In this document: piece after piece, positions 7,006 through 14,113 of the stretch
How the letters are laid out: every line of letters starts with the position of its first letter
Position numbering within the stretch: the first letter of the stretch is position 1
Assembly: GCA_002367255.1 (NCBI GenBank)
Contig: DFBD01000278.1
Location: 5,205 to 23,979, forward strand
Length of the DNA stretch: 18,775 bases
Direction of reading: 5' to 3'
From: Rhodobacterales bacterium UBA3089
GTDB lineage: Bacteria; Pseudomonadota; Alphaproteobacteria; Rhodobacterales; Rhodobacteraceae
The notes under the pieces: model-generated
What the model saw: the letters and a program-made list of their open reading frames with translations, nothing else
Told to the model about the DNA's origin: nothing
Database searches by the model: none
Translations under genes and position numbers: made by a program

Positions 7006-7728
7006 TTATACAACTTGGCCGAGCGTTCGGATACTGGATCGAATGCGATCATCTTCGCTGTCCAGCAGATTTTGCCCAAGCTCGTATGCGCGCTGAACCT
7101 CGATCAGTCGGGCCATTTCGGTTACCGCATCAACGTTGGATCCCTCAAGAAACCCCTGCTTAACGCGTGAATTCTCGGCCGGATTGGCATCTGCCTCAAA
7201 GCGGAAAAGAACGCCGTCCTCGCGCAAAAGCATTTGCGGGTTTTCAACTTCGAATATGCCGATTTGCGCGGTTGGACGACCACCAATAGATATGGTGCCA
7301 TCCTGCGCAACGCCGACCCTGCCCGCATCAGGCGGAATAAAGATCGGCGAGCCCCCGGAATCCAACACGCGATGCCCGGTCATCGACACCAGATCACCTT
7401 CGGCATTCGTAGAAAAACTACCGGCACGTGTCAGACGCTCGCCAGCGGGGGTTTCCACCATGAAAAATGCGGGGCCATCGATCGCCAGATCAAACATGCC
7501 ACCCGTTTGGGTCGTGCTGCCCGTATCCACATCCGTAAACCGAACCCTTGCCGAGGTCATGGCAACGCCACCACCCTCCGCATCCAGCGCACGCAATTCT
7601 TCGGCGAAGACCACACCTTCACGCCGGAAGCCGGTGGTCGAGATGTTGGCGATGTTGTTGGCAACCGCCTGAAGCTCTTTCAGCAGTCCGGACTGGCGGG
7701 TTAGCCCGATGTATCCCGTTGTATCCAT
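7006..7728 (-). CDS. flgF: Flagellar proximal rod protein FlgF
   Basis: Rod subunit of the FlgE/F/G family. The 240-residue product starts MDTTGYIGLTRQSGLLKELQ and contains the rod motif VANNIANISTTGFRREGVVF. MFDLAIDGPAFFMVETPAGE marks the beta domain and MARLIEVQRAYELGQNLLDS the C-terminal helix. Position directly before flgG and the shorter length favour FlgF over FlgG. AAGGAG lies 9 bases before the ATG. Between it and fliQ lie 74 bases (7729-7802) without a gene; I see a 5-bp ATTCT/AGAAT dyad there but no clear terminator or promoter. Confidence 0.95.
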   Translation of the reverse strand: MDTTGYIGLTRQSGLLKELQAVANNIANISTTGFRREGVVFAEELRALDAEGGGVAMTSARVRFTDVDTGSTTQTGGMFDLAIDGPAFFMVETPAGERLTRAGSFSTNAEGDLVSMTGHRVLDSGGSPIFIPPDAGRVGVAQDGTISIGGRPTAQIGIFEVENPQMLLREDGVLFRFEADANPAENSRVKQGFLEGSNVDAVTEMARLIEVQRAYELGQNLLDSEDDRIRSSIRTLGQVV

Positions 7729-7802
7729 TTGCTGAAACTCCTTTATAAGCTGGCATTCTGGCTCAGTAGAATCGTTATACAGGCGTAAACGTTAAAATTT
7801 CC

Positions 7803-8072
7803 TCAAAACCCGCGCGTGATATTTTCGATCACCTGATCTTTGTAAAAATTCACCAATAACTGCCCCGAGTATCCCATCGACAACCAAAACACCGCGAGGA
7901 TCGCCGCGAGTTTTGGCACAAACGTTAACGTCATTTCCTGAATGGAAGTCAGCGCCTGAAAAAGGCCAATCACGACCCCGACAAGCAACGCAACGCCCAA
8001 AACCGGAAGCGCCACGATCAACGCAACCCATAAGCCTTCGCGAAGTACGTCGAAAATTTCGGTCGCGCCCAT
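7803..8072 (-). CDS. fliQ: Flagellar export gate protein FliQ
   Basis: Small inner-membrane component of the FliPQR export gate. The 89-residue product is the normal size and has two long hydrophobic helices (about 15-38 and 54-74) with the family core GLFQALTSIQEMTLTFVPKL between them. Its ATG overlaps the fliE stop codon by 1 base (ATG/TGA), so translation is coupled. Its usual partners FliP and FliR are not in this window. Confidence 0.96.
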   Translation of the reverse strand: MGATEIFDVLREGLWVALIVALPVLGVALLVGVVIGLFQALTSIQEMTLTFVPKLAAILAVFWLSMGYSGQLLVNFYKDQVIENITRGF

Positions 8073-8362
8073 CAGACAGGCATACGCAAAATTTCCTGAT
8101 AAGCCTCCACAACTTTGTCACGGACTGTCACCGCCGTTTCGATCGCCAATTCACTGGCCGCCAACGCCTGCACAACCGAATGCGCGTCGGCCGTTCCGAT
8201 CATGCCTGCCTTGGCGGCATCTTCACCGGCTCGCATCGTGTCCATGAAATCCGTCGCAACCTGCGCGAATAAATCTGATCCGCCGGATTCTGCTTTTGTC
8301 GGCCGCGCAATATTCTGCGCGTTTGTATATAATTGTGATGCAATATGTGCCGTTTTATCCAT
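8072..8362 (-). CDS. fliE: Flagellar hook-basal body adaptor FliE
   Basis: FliE joins the MS-ring to the rod and is the first rod-type protein exported. The frame is open to an ATG at 8395, but I chose the ATG at 8360-8362 (96 residues, MDKTAHIASQL) because GAAAGGCG lies just upstream and this start does not run into flgC. The C-terminal half is the conserved family helix: DFMDTMRAGEDAAKAGMIG, SVVQALAASELAIETAVTVR and VVEAYQEILRMPV. It lies 13 bases after flgC and overlaps fliQ by 1 base. Confidence 0.93.
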   Translation of the reverse strand: MDKTAHIASQLYTNAQNIARPTKAESGGSDLFAQVATDFMDTMRAGEDAAKAGMIGTADAHSVVQALAASELAIETAVTVRDKVVEAYQEILRMPV

Positions 8363-8375
8363 TATTTTCGCCTTT

Positions 8376-8759
8376 CTAGCGACGCAGTAATTCAAGCAGT
8401 GACGACGTCATCTGCCGCGCCTGGTCAAACATCCGCAGATTAGCCTCGTAAGACCGTTGCGCCTCGCGGGCGTCTGCGACTTCAATCATTAAATTGACGT
8501 TGGAGCTTTCAAAGTATCCGTCATCGCCCGCCATTGGATGGCTGGGTTCGTAAACACGTTCCAAACTGGTGGTATCTAGATGAACATCGCCCGTTCGAAC
8601 CGCCCCCGCACCGTTGACAATTTGTTCAAACGGAACCAGTTTGCGACGATACCCGGGCGTGTCCGCGTTCGCGATATTTTCAGAGGCCAGCCGCAGCCTA
8701 GCGGCCTGCGCCGACATCCCGCTAACGCTTGATGCCATTGTATTAAGAAGATCACCCAT
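8376..8759 (-). CDS. flgC: Flagellar proximal rod protein FlgC
   Basis: Rod subunit. The 127-residue product shows the rod N-terminal motif LASENIANADTPGYRRKLVP (about 25-44), the family segment YEPSHPMAGDDGYFESSNVN and the C-terminal helix EVADAREAQRSYEANLRMFD. GGAAGG lies 6-11 bases before the ATG. It lies 12 bases after flgB and 13 before fliE. Confidence 0.97.
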   Translation of the reverse strand: MGDLLNTMASSVSGMSAQAARLRLASENIANADTPGYRRKLVPFEQIVNGAGAVRTGDVHLDTTSLERVYEPSHPMAGDDGYFESSNVNLMIEVADAREAQRSYEANLRMFDQARQMTSSLLELLRR

Positions 8760-8771
8760 TTTGTATCCTTC

Positions 8772-9170
8772 CTATCTTATCCGGCCCATGCCGGCGCGAA
8801 GAATGTTGATAGATTTCGCATAAATGCCCAGCGCCAAATCGTGCTGATGTTTAACGTCTGCCGCGCGTACCAACTGATCTTCCAGCGAGACGGTGTTGCC
8901 GTTTGGCGATTCTGATCCGAACGCCGCTGAATCGAAGATGTCGCCACTGGCGTTACCAGCACCAAGCGCAATATGACCCGCCCGAACGGGATGGCTACTC
9001 GCCCGTATGTGCGTAGTTTCGCGAAAGCTGTCAGCAAACGTCGCCATGTCCCGCGCCTTGTATCCTGGCGTATCAGCGTTGGCGATGTTCTGTGCGATAA
9101 CCGATTGGCGTGACGATGCGTGAGCCGCCAAATCCTGGGCCATCTGCAGAATTCCGATGTCTATTTTCAA
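8772..9170 (-). CDS. flgB: Flagellar proximal rod protein FlgB
   Basis: Rod subunit, first gene of the nine-gene flagellar operon. The 132-residue product carries the rod motif VIAQNIANADTPGYKARDMA (about 24-43) and the C-terminal helix VKHQHDLALGIYAKSINILR. The start codon is TTG (9168-9170). It was chosen because AAGGGAG lies about 10 bases upstream and the next in-frame ATG (residue 10) would remove part of the conserved N-terminal helix. The rare start may limit its translation. Confidence 0.93.
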   Translation of the reverse strand: MKIDIGILQMAQDLAAHASSRQSVIAQNIANADTPGYKARDMATFADSFRETTHIRASSHPVRAGHIALGAGNASGDIFDSAAFGSESPNGNTVSLEDQLVRAADVKHQHDLALGIYAKSINILRAGMGRIR

Positions 9171-9259
9171 TTTAGGGCTTCTCCCTTGCTATGCATAAGG
9201 TGATTCTTAACCATTTAGTGTGAACAAAAGGTAAGCATCCTCAAAATAAAGGACTAACC
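9171..9259. promoter_or_regulatory. Divergent flgB / fliI control region with a CtrA-type half-site
   Basis: These 89 bases must hold the promoters of the flgB operon (minus) and fliI (plus). The octamer TTAACCAT (9207-9214) matches the half-site form bound by CtrA in alphaproteobacteria; a very weak second half (TAAG, 9196-9199) sits at the right N7 spacing. I could not find a convincing sigma54 or sigma28 element. CtrA control of flagellar genes is established in this class; this particular site is an inference. Confidence 0.4.
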
Positions 9260-10579
9260 ATGTTCATCGACTTCAAACCGTTACAAACTGCCCTGCACGA
9301 CATTCCCGCATCGCGGCGGTTCGGGCGTGTGACCTCGGTTGATACTGCGGCCATTCGCATCGGCGGGCTTTCGGTTCACGCGCACGTCGGTGATCAGGTC
9401 TCCATCACAAAATCCGGTAACATACGTATTTCCGGCGAGGTCATCGCACTAGAAAAAACTCACGTACTTGTAATGCTTTACGGGCCAAGCGACGGAATTG
9501 CGATTGGCGATTTGGCTGAACTAAATGGCACGAACGGCATTCGGCCATCCGGAACATGGGTGGGCAGAGTTATCGACGCGTTTGGCAATGCTCTGGACGG
9601 CCGGCCCCTATATTACGGCGAAAAGATCGTGCCTTTACGCCGCTCCCCGCCCGAGGCCGCAAGCCGTCGGACCCTTGGGTCACGTTTGAACACCTCGCTC
9701 GCAGTATTCAATACGGTTTTACCAATCGCTCAAGGGCAGCGAATCGGGATTTTTGCGGGATCCGGCGTCGGAAAATCTTCGCTTCTGGCCGAGATGGCTC
9801 GCGGGCTTGATTGCGACATTGTCGTTATTGCACTAATCGGCGAACGAGGTCGCGAGTTGAAAGAGTTCACCGACCATGTTCTGGGGCCAGAGGGTATGAA
9901 ACGTGCGGTAATAATTGCGGCTACATCTGACCAATCCCCTTTGGTTAAGCGCCGCGCGGCATGGATGGCTATGGCAGTTGCCGAATACTTTCGCGACCAA
10001 GGCAAACACGTTCTGTTGCTTATGGACTCGATCACTCGATTCGCCGAAGCACATCGAGAGGTGGCGCTAACAGCCGGCGAAGCCCCAAGTTTACGCGCCT
10101 TCCCGCCATCGACCGCAAACCTGATCGCAAGTTTAGCGGAACGAGCTGGCCCCGGCTCCGAAGGATTCGGCGACATCACCGCCATATTTTCAGTTCTGGT
10201 TGCTGGATCTGACATGGAAGAGCCCATTGCAGATATTACGCGTGGTGTTCTGGACGGGCACATAATTCTGGATCGTGAAATTGCTGAAAGTGGGCGATTT
10301 CCAGCTATAGACATAACCCGAAGCGTTTCCCGCTGCCTGCCAGCCAGTGCCACACCCGAAGAAAATGCAACGATTGGCACTGCTAAGAAAATGCTGAGTA
10401 TTTACGAAAAAGCAGTTCCGATGATTCATACTGGCTTATATGTGAAAGGTTCGTCCGAGGAAATTGATGAAGCAATTGCGTTTTATCCAAAGCTGGAACA
10501 GTTTTTTTCCCGAAATTCCCCTGAAACTATTAGTGAAAGTTTCAGATTGCTTACTGATGTACTTGCTCCATCCGGCTAA
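9260..10579 (+). CDS. fliI: Flagellum-specific export ATPase FliI
   Basis: Cytoplasmic ATPase of the flagellar type III export apparatus, related to F1 beta. The 439-residue product has the Walker A motif GSGVGKSS (167-174), the catalytic-glutamate loop IGERGRE (193-199) and the Walker B motif LLLMD (252-256) followed by SITRFAEAHREVAL. The FliI-type segment GIRPSGTWVGRVIDAFGNAL and the C-terminal EIDEAIAFYPKLEQFF are also present. AAAGGA lies before the ATG. It stands alone on the plus strand, divergent from flgB and convergent with the DUF1217 gene 61 bases away. The usual partners FliH and FliJ are not adjacent. Confidence 0.96.
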   Translation: MFIDFKPLQTALHDIPASRRFGRVTSVDTAAIRIGGLSVHAHVGDQVSITKSGNIRISGEVIALEKTHVLVMLYGPSDGIAIGDLAELNGTNGIRPSGTWVGRVIDAFGNALDGRPLYYGEKIVPLRRSPPEAASRRTLGSRLNTSLAVFNTVLPIAQGQRIGIFAGSGVGKSSLLAEMARGLDCDIVVIALIGERGRELKEFTDHVLGPEGMKRAVIIAATSDQSPLVKRRAAWMAMAVAEYFRDQGKHVLLLMDSITRFAEAHREVALTAGEAPSLRAFPPSTANLIASLAERAGPGSEGFGDITAIFSVLVAGSDMEEPIADITRGVLDGHIILDREIAESGRFPAIDITRSVSRCLPASATPEENATIGTAKKMLSIYEKAVPMIHTGLYVKGSSEEIDEAIAFYPKLEQFFSRNSPETISESFRLLTDVLAPSG

Positions 10580-10640
10580 AATCACCTTGGGAAATTAGGC
10601 GGATATTCAATCTGGCCACAATTGCCGCTAAAAACTCGGA

Positions 10641-11474
10641 CTATAAGCGCGACTGAAAAAAGCTGGCCATACCCGCCGCCGAATTCTGAAGGAGTGTCAA
10701 AGCGGTCGTTCCCGGAACCCCGGTATCCGAACTCTCGGATATTTGTTTTCTTACGAAGAACGTTCGTAGCATTTTATCAACATTCTCACTTTCCCTAAAT
10801 ACTGCGAGAGAACTATCGCCGAACATCTTCCTAGCTTTGTCACGAAAGACGTCGCGTTGTTTATCAACATCCAACAGGCCAAATGAATTTGGCAAACCAA
10901 ACGCCGTCTCAAAGATTTTCCGTAGCGGCGGATTTCCCATTACTTTGAACCAGGCTGAATCGTCAGCGCTATCTGAATTTGAAAATTCGCCAATTTCACG
11001 AACAAAAACCATTGCCAAGCGCATGGACTCGTCGCTTTCACCCACTGCAACTTCAAATTTTTGAACTTTATAAGGGTCTATAATGCTCTTCGCAAAATCT
11101 GATCGCGCGACACGGGCTCCAAACAAATTTCCATACCCGAATGCCTTCGAGAGTTCCTGATACCGCTTATCCACCATCCGGTTTGCAAAAGAATCGTCCG
11201 CGTCTGTCCCTTCAACCAGCGCCTTTAACACGTACGCGCGCTTATCAAGATCGTCTTCCAAGCCAAAAGCGCCAAGTGCGACCTTCAACAAACGTCGGTC
11301 ATTAACAAGATCCTCAGCTGTGGTCGCCTTACTGATATTTTCTTTGAAATACTCCAGATCACGCAATAACTCGGGAGACTTTTCAAAAGCCACGCGTTGT
11401 GTTTCCGCCGTTCGATCAAGAAATCGCCAGCCGACATAGCCGATTTGAGGGACTATTGGCTGAAAACCAATCAT
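10641..11474 (-). CDS. DUF1217 family flagellar protein
   Basis: A 277-residue protein that I recognise as the DUF1217 family, often found in alphaproteobacterial flagellar loci; its molecular role is not established. It has no signal peptide or membrane helix. It is mostly helical and charged, with a repeated pattern such as DLVNDRRLLKVALGAFGLED and RMVDKRYQELSKAFGYGNLF. The C terminus ALTLLQNSAAGMASFFQSRL is amphipathic and resembles an export- or assembly-type helix. It overlaps flbT by 4 bases (ATGA), so it is expressed with the flagellin regulators. Family confidence is good; function is unknown. Confidence 0.82.
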   Translation of the reverse strand: MIGFQPIVPQIGYVGWRFLDRTAETQRVAFEKSPELLRDLEYFKENISKATTAEDLVNDRRLLKVALGAFGLEDDLDKRAYVLKALVEGTDADDSFANRMVDKRYQELSKAFGYGNLFGARVARSDFAKSIIDPYKVQKFEVAVGESDESMRLAMVFVREIGEFSNSDSADDSAWFKVMGNPPLRKIFETAFGLPNSFGLLDVDKQRDVFRDKARKMFGDSSLAVFRESENVDKMLRTFFVRKQISESSDTGVPGTTALTLLQNSAAGMASFFQSRL

Positions 11475-11872
11475 AATGCCCGCTCCATCAACCTTTGTTC
11501 ACGAGCCAATAGTCCGCGCAGGGCTTTCAAGGCTGGATACGTTTTGTTGTTCACAACGCTCTCTGTGGCCAAATCAAGCCGCATTCTACTGTCTGGGTCA
11601 GTAAAAACCTGACTTAGTTGTTCGATACCACTTAACAGTTGGCCACGGCCTTTAACTGGGTCGGCCTCGCCTGCCAATACCATCTGCGCAATATAGCAAA
11701 CTCGCTTTACGGGTGTGTTGGCCTGGGCGGGGTGGATCGCATCGCGTAATCGCAACACATTTGCATCTGGAGTAAGGACGTTCAGTTTAGCACGCCGATC
11801 CCCGTTTTCGACAACCACACCGTTAATCAAAATCCGCTCCGCAGGGCGAAGTTTAAGGACTAGCCCACTCAT
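11471..11872 (-). CDS. flbT: Flagellin translation regulator FlbT
   Basis: FlbT binds the 5' leader of flagellin mRNA and lowers its translation and stability until the hook is complete, as shown in Caulobacter. The 133-residue product has the family start LVLKLRPAERILINGVVVEN and the segments YIAQMVLAGEADPVKGR and LREQR-like ending GLLAREQRLMERAL. Its ATG overlaps the flaF stop by 4 bases, and its stop overlaps the DUF1217 start by 4 bases. The likely target is the fliC leader 1.3 kb upstream in the same operon. Confidence 0.95.
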   Translation of the reverse strand: MSGLVLKLRPAERILINGVVVENGDRRAKLNVLTPDANVLRLRDAIHPAQANTPVKRVCYIAQMVLAGEADPVKGRGQLLSGIEQLSQVFTDPDSRMRLDLATESVVNNKTYPALKALRGLLAREQRLMERAL

Positions 11873-12246
11873 GGCGCTGTACCACTTGCGCGCAGTCCGC
11901 GCATAACAGTAGTGTTGATTTCAACCAAAGCATCAACCGTCGCTTCTTTTGCCAACACTTTTCGGCTATGGTTTTCGGTAAATTCAGCCAAATAAAATAT
12001 CTGGGCACGAAGCTGGGCAGGCAGGCCGTTTTCCTTATCCACAACATCGGATGCGAGTATCGTCCAAAGTCGCCGATTATCATGGATTGCTTCTGCCAAA
12101 TCTATAAAACTTGCAAGGTCACCCGTTGATACCTTGGTTAATCGATGCGTGATTTGAGCGAAAATTTGATATTCCGTACTACGCTCGGTTTTAATCGGTG
12201 CCGAAGCATCCGAGTATGCGGAACGCGCAAGAGCTGCGATGTTCAT
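11869..12246 (-). CDS. flaF: Flagellin synthesis regulator FlaF
   Basis: FlaF acts opposite to FlbT and is needed for flagellin production and secretion in alphaproteobacteria. The 125-residue product carries the family features YSDASAPIKTERSTEYQIFA near the start, AIHDNRRLWTILASDVVDKE in the middle and FTENHSRKVLAKEATVDALV near the end. AGGAG precedes the ATG. It follows fliC after a 90-base spacer with two hairpins and overlaps flbT by 4 bases. Confidence 0.94.
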   Translation of the reverse strand: MNIAALARSAYSDASAPIKTERSTEYQIFAQITHRLTKVSTGDLASFIDLAEAIHDNRRLWTILASDVVDKENGLPAQLRAQIFYLAEFTENHSRKVLAKEATVDALVEINTTVMRGLRASGTAP

Positions 12247-12266
12247 TCAGAATTCTCCTGTTACGA

Positions 12267-12283
12267 CCCGATTTTCAATCGGG
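12267..12283 (-). promoter_or_regulatory. Second hairpin in the fliC-flaF spacer
   Basis: Perfect 7-bp inverted repeat CCCGATT / AATCGGG with a 3-base loop, 21 bases upstream of the flaF start and close to its Shine-Dalgarno. No U-run follows on the transcribed strand, so it is probably a processing or translation-control structure rather than a terminator. Confidence 0.45.
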
Positions 12284-12301
12284 ATAGGGATGCAGTGAAT
12301 A

Positions 12302-12328
12302 ATTCGGGCGAGACTAGCCCGCCCGAAT
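12302..12328 (-). terminator. Hairpin directly after fliC (possible attenuator or 3' end stabiliser)
   Basis: Perfect 9-bp inverted repeat ATTCGGGCG / CGCCCGAAT around a 9-base loop, starting 8 bases after the fliC stop codon on the transcribed strand. The tail beyond it is A/T-rich but not a U-run, so termination would be partial. It would allow a stable, abundant fliC message with less read-through into flaF-flbT. Confidence 0.55.
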
Positions 12329-12336
12329 CTATTGCA

Positions 12337-13161
12337 TTACCTGAACAACGACAGGATGGACTGAGCGCCCTGATTTGCGATCGACAGCGACTGAACACCC
12401 AGCTGCTGCTGAACCTGAAGGGCCTGAAGGCGAGCAGAAGCTTCCTCCATGTCCGCATCAACAAGTGCGCCAATGCCGGACTTCATTGCGTCCGTTAGTT
12501 TGGAAACAAAGTTACCTTGATCTTCAACACGCTTCTGTGATGCACCCAGCGCAGCCGTGCCATCAACAGCAGTTTGAATAAGCGTTTCAATTTCTGCCAA
12601 CGAAGTATCCGCCGCAGCGGCACCGGAGACATCAACTGCTGTGAGATCAAGATCAGTTTCAAAATCCACCGAAGCAACGGTGATATTGCTGGCTGTAACT
12701 GTACCACCGGAATCCCGGTCCAGAGACGAAAGAATAGTGACATCACCACCCGCAGCGTCAAGCAAGTTGGCGCCGTTGAATTGCGACGCCGCAATGACCG
12801 ACGTGATCTGGTTTTTCAATTCGTCAACGTCCGCTGTAATTTTCGCATGGTCAACGTTTTCACCAGTCGCTGCAACGACTTTCTCTTTCATCTGCGTCAA
12901 CAGATCCGTGATCTGCTCGGCACCAGCCGATGCAACGGCAACCGTAGCTTGCCCCAAAGACAGGGAATCGCTGATCGCGTTAAAGCCGCTCACGTCGGAT
13001 TCCATCACTTTGGAAATCGCCCAAACTGCCGAGTTGTCCTTGGCAGTAGCAACCGATTTACCAGTCGCGATTTCGCTTTGGGTTTGCCCCAGATTGGAGT
13101 TGATGCTCTTCAAAGTTTGAAGGGCTACCATGGCGCTGTTGTTAGTTAGAATACTAGACAT
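12337..13161 (-). CDS. fliC: Flagellin
   Basis: Filament subunit, exported and polymerised outside the cell. The 274-residue product has the conserved N-terminal D0/D1 helices (MSSILTNNSAMVALQTLKSI, QTQSEIATGKSVATAKDNSA) and C-terminal D1/D0 helices (EEASARLQALQVQQQLGVQS, ending SIANQGAQSILSLFR). The middle (about 135-205) is a short variable Ala/Asp/Thr-rich domain, which makes this a small flagellin of the alphaproteobacterial type. It contains no cysteine. AAGGAA precedes the ATG. It heads a fliC-flaF-flbT-DUF1217 operon and has a long structured upstream region. Confidence 0.97.
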   Translation of the reverse strand: MSSILTNNSAMVALQTLKSINSNLGQTQSEIATGKSVATAKDNSAVWAISKVMESDVSGFNAISDSLSLGQATVAVASAGAEQITDLLTQMKEKVVAATGENVDHAKITADVDELKNQITSVIAASQFNGANLLDAAGGDVTILSSLDRDSGGTVTASNITVASVDFETDLDLTAVDVSGAAAADTSLAEIETLIQTAVDGTAALGASQKRVEDQGNFVSKLTDAMKSGIGALVDADMEEASARLQALQVQQQLGVQSLSIANQGAQSILSLFR

Positions 13162-13364
13162 ATTATATTTCCTTCGGCGTGCGGCGCATTCGACGCCGCA
13201 ATTAATGTTACGTCACATTTCGTGACAAGAAATCGCCGTTCTGACGTGTGCGGTATTTGTTTTGATCACCGCGCCAACCATTTTTGGTTGCAAGCTCAAT
13301 CTGCACGCATATTCGATAACAGAGTCTTAACGCCCACCAATCAAATACATAAAATTGTCTGTAC
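13162..13364 (-). promoter_or_regulatory. fliC promoter and leader region, rich in inverted repeats
   Basis: These 203 gene-free bases upstream of fliC contain, from the start codon outward: a 7-bp perfect hairpin TGCGGCG/CGCCGCA (13180-13200) just before the Shine-Dalgarno; a 5-bp GTCAC/GTGAC dyad (13212-13226) nested in a wider ACGTCA/TGACGT pair (13210-13247); a 6-bp hairpin CAACCA-TTTT-TGGTTG (13275-13290); and TTAAGACTCTGTTAT (13316-13330, minus strand), one base off the CtrA consensus TTAA-N7-TTAA. The proximal hairpin is the best candidate for FlbT-type control of translation. The transcription start cannot be fixed from sequence. Confidence 0.5.
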
Positions 13365-13727
13365 CTAGACCGTTCGGTCCTTAAGGTCACGCTGCTGTGG
13401 TGTTTCCAAACGCGCACCAGAATCTGTATATGTACCCATGGTTGTAGCGGCCTTATGTTGCTCGGACAGCGCCGTTTTAGCGGCTTGCATGCCGGATAGG
13501 CTGGCTTTTAACAGGGCTTGGTTGCGGTCGGCCTCTTGGCGAATCGCCATTAAATCGGCCTCGGCCAGCAGAATTTTTCCGCTCCTTAAACCTTCTACAA
13601 GTTTATCACGCCGCACCGCGACGCGGTTCAAATCGGTAAGCGGCCCTTTCAGGATAATTTTACGCTCCTCAACCAGCAATTTCAAAATTGTCCGTATCCG
13701 ACCGCGTTTTGTAAGGGAATCAAGCAT
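13365..13727 (-). CDS. FlgN-like small coiled-coil protein of the flagellar locus
   Basis: A 120-residue hydrophilic, mostly helical protein: KLLVEERKIILKGPLTDLNR, VEGLRSGKILLAEADLMAI and ALLKASLSGMQAAKTALSEQ form heptad-like amphipathic helices, followed by a polar tail from about residue 95. Size, helicity and position beside a FlgJ-type gene match the FlgN family of export chaperones for the hook-associated proteins FlgK and FlgL, but I see no motif that proves it. GGAGGG precedes the ATG, and the gene overlaps the rod-binding gene by 8 bases. FlgK and FlgL are not in the window. It could also be a FliJ-like protein. Confidence 0.55.
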   Translation of the reverse strand: MLDSLTKRGRIRTILKLLVEERKIILKGPLTDLNRVAVRRDKLVEGLRSGKILLAEADLMAIRQEADRNQALLKASLSGMQAAKTALSEQHKAATTMGTYTDSGARLETPQQRDLKDRTV

Positions 13728-14007
13728 CGTCCGCCCTCCGCATCATCGAATCTATGATCTGTTCAGCCAATCCAATACCGCCACTTTCTGCCATTAAGGT
13801 CGCCTGTTCGCGGACCAACAAGCTTGCGAACGCATCTTCGCCTTTACCTCCGCCGAACGCGTTTCGTGATTCGCCGTGGCCAGCGTATTTCAACATTTCG
13901 GTTAGAAAACTTGCCTCCAACGCAACGGCCACTTCTTTGAATTTTTCGCGCCCGGCATCCGGTTCGACTTGACTTAAAATTGGGTTTGCTGGTGATATTT
14001 CCATCAT
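13720..14007 (-). CDS. flgJ: Rod-binding protein, FlgJ N-terminal domain only
   Basis: Homologue of the N-terminal rod-capping half of FlgJ, which helps rod subunits assemble in the periplasm. The 95-residue product contains FKEVAVALEASFLTEMLKYA, then the Gly-rich loop GGGKGEDAFASLL and REQATLMAESGGIGLAEQII, the typical rod-binding domain. The C-terminal peptidoglycan hydrolase of enterobacterial FlgJ is absent, which is normal in alphaproteobacteria; a separate hydrolase must open the wall. Two ATGs in a row occur at the start; the second (14002-14004) has slightly better spacing from GAGG. It overlaps the next gene by 8 bases. Confidence 0.88.
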   Translation of the reverse strand: MMEISPANPILSQVEPDAGREKFKEVAVALEASFLTEMLKYAGHGESRNAFGGGKGEDAFASLLVREQATLMAESGGIGLAEQIIDSMMRRADDA

Positions 14008-14113
14008 AATGCCTCTAAATAATTACGGTGCGATCAGTATTCTTCGAAGGCGGTAAAGAAATAGTAACTAATCTAGGAGAAAACCAAGACAACGGATCGA
14101 AAGGAACAGATTC
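14008..14113. promoter_or_regulatory. Divergent region between flgJ and fliK
   Basis: These 106 bases must contain promoters for the flgJ-flgN pair (minus) and fliK-flgD (plus). I see AAAGGAA before fliK and GAGG before flgJ as ribosome sites, and an 8-base palindrome CTTCGAAG near 14044. No recognisable sigma28, sigma54 or CtrA element stands out. Confidence 0.3.

Noticed and set aside
9730..10380. 216-codon minus-strand frame opposite fliI
   Set aside because: It is a shadow of the conserved FliI coding sequence, with no family likeness and an Arg/Ser-rich composition typical of antisense frames.
10580..10640. Terminator between convergent fliI and the DUF1217 gene
   Set aside because: I searched the 61-base gap on both strands and found no stem with a U-run.
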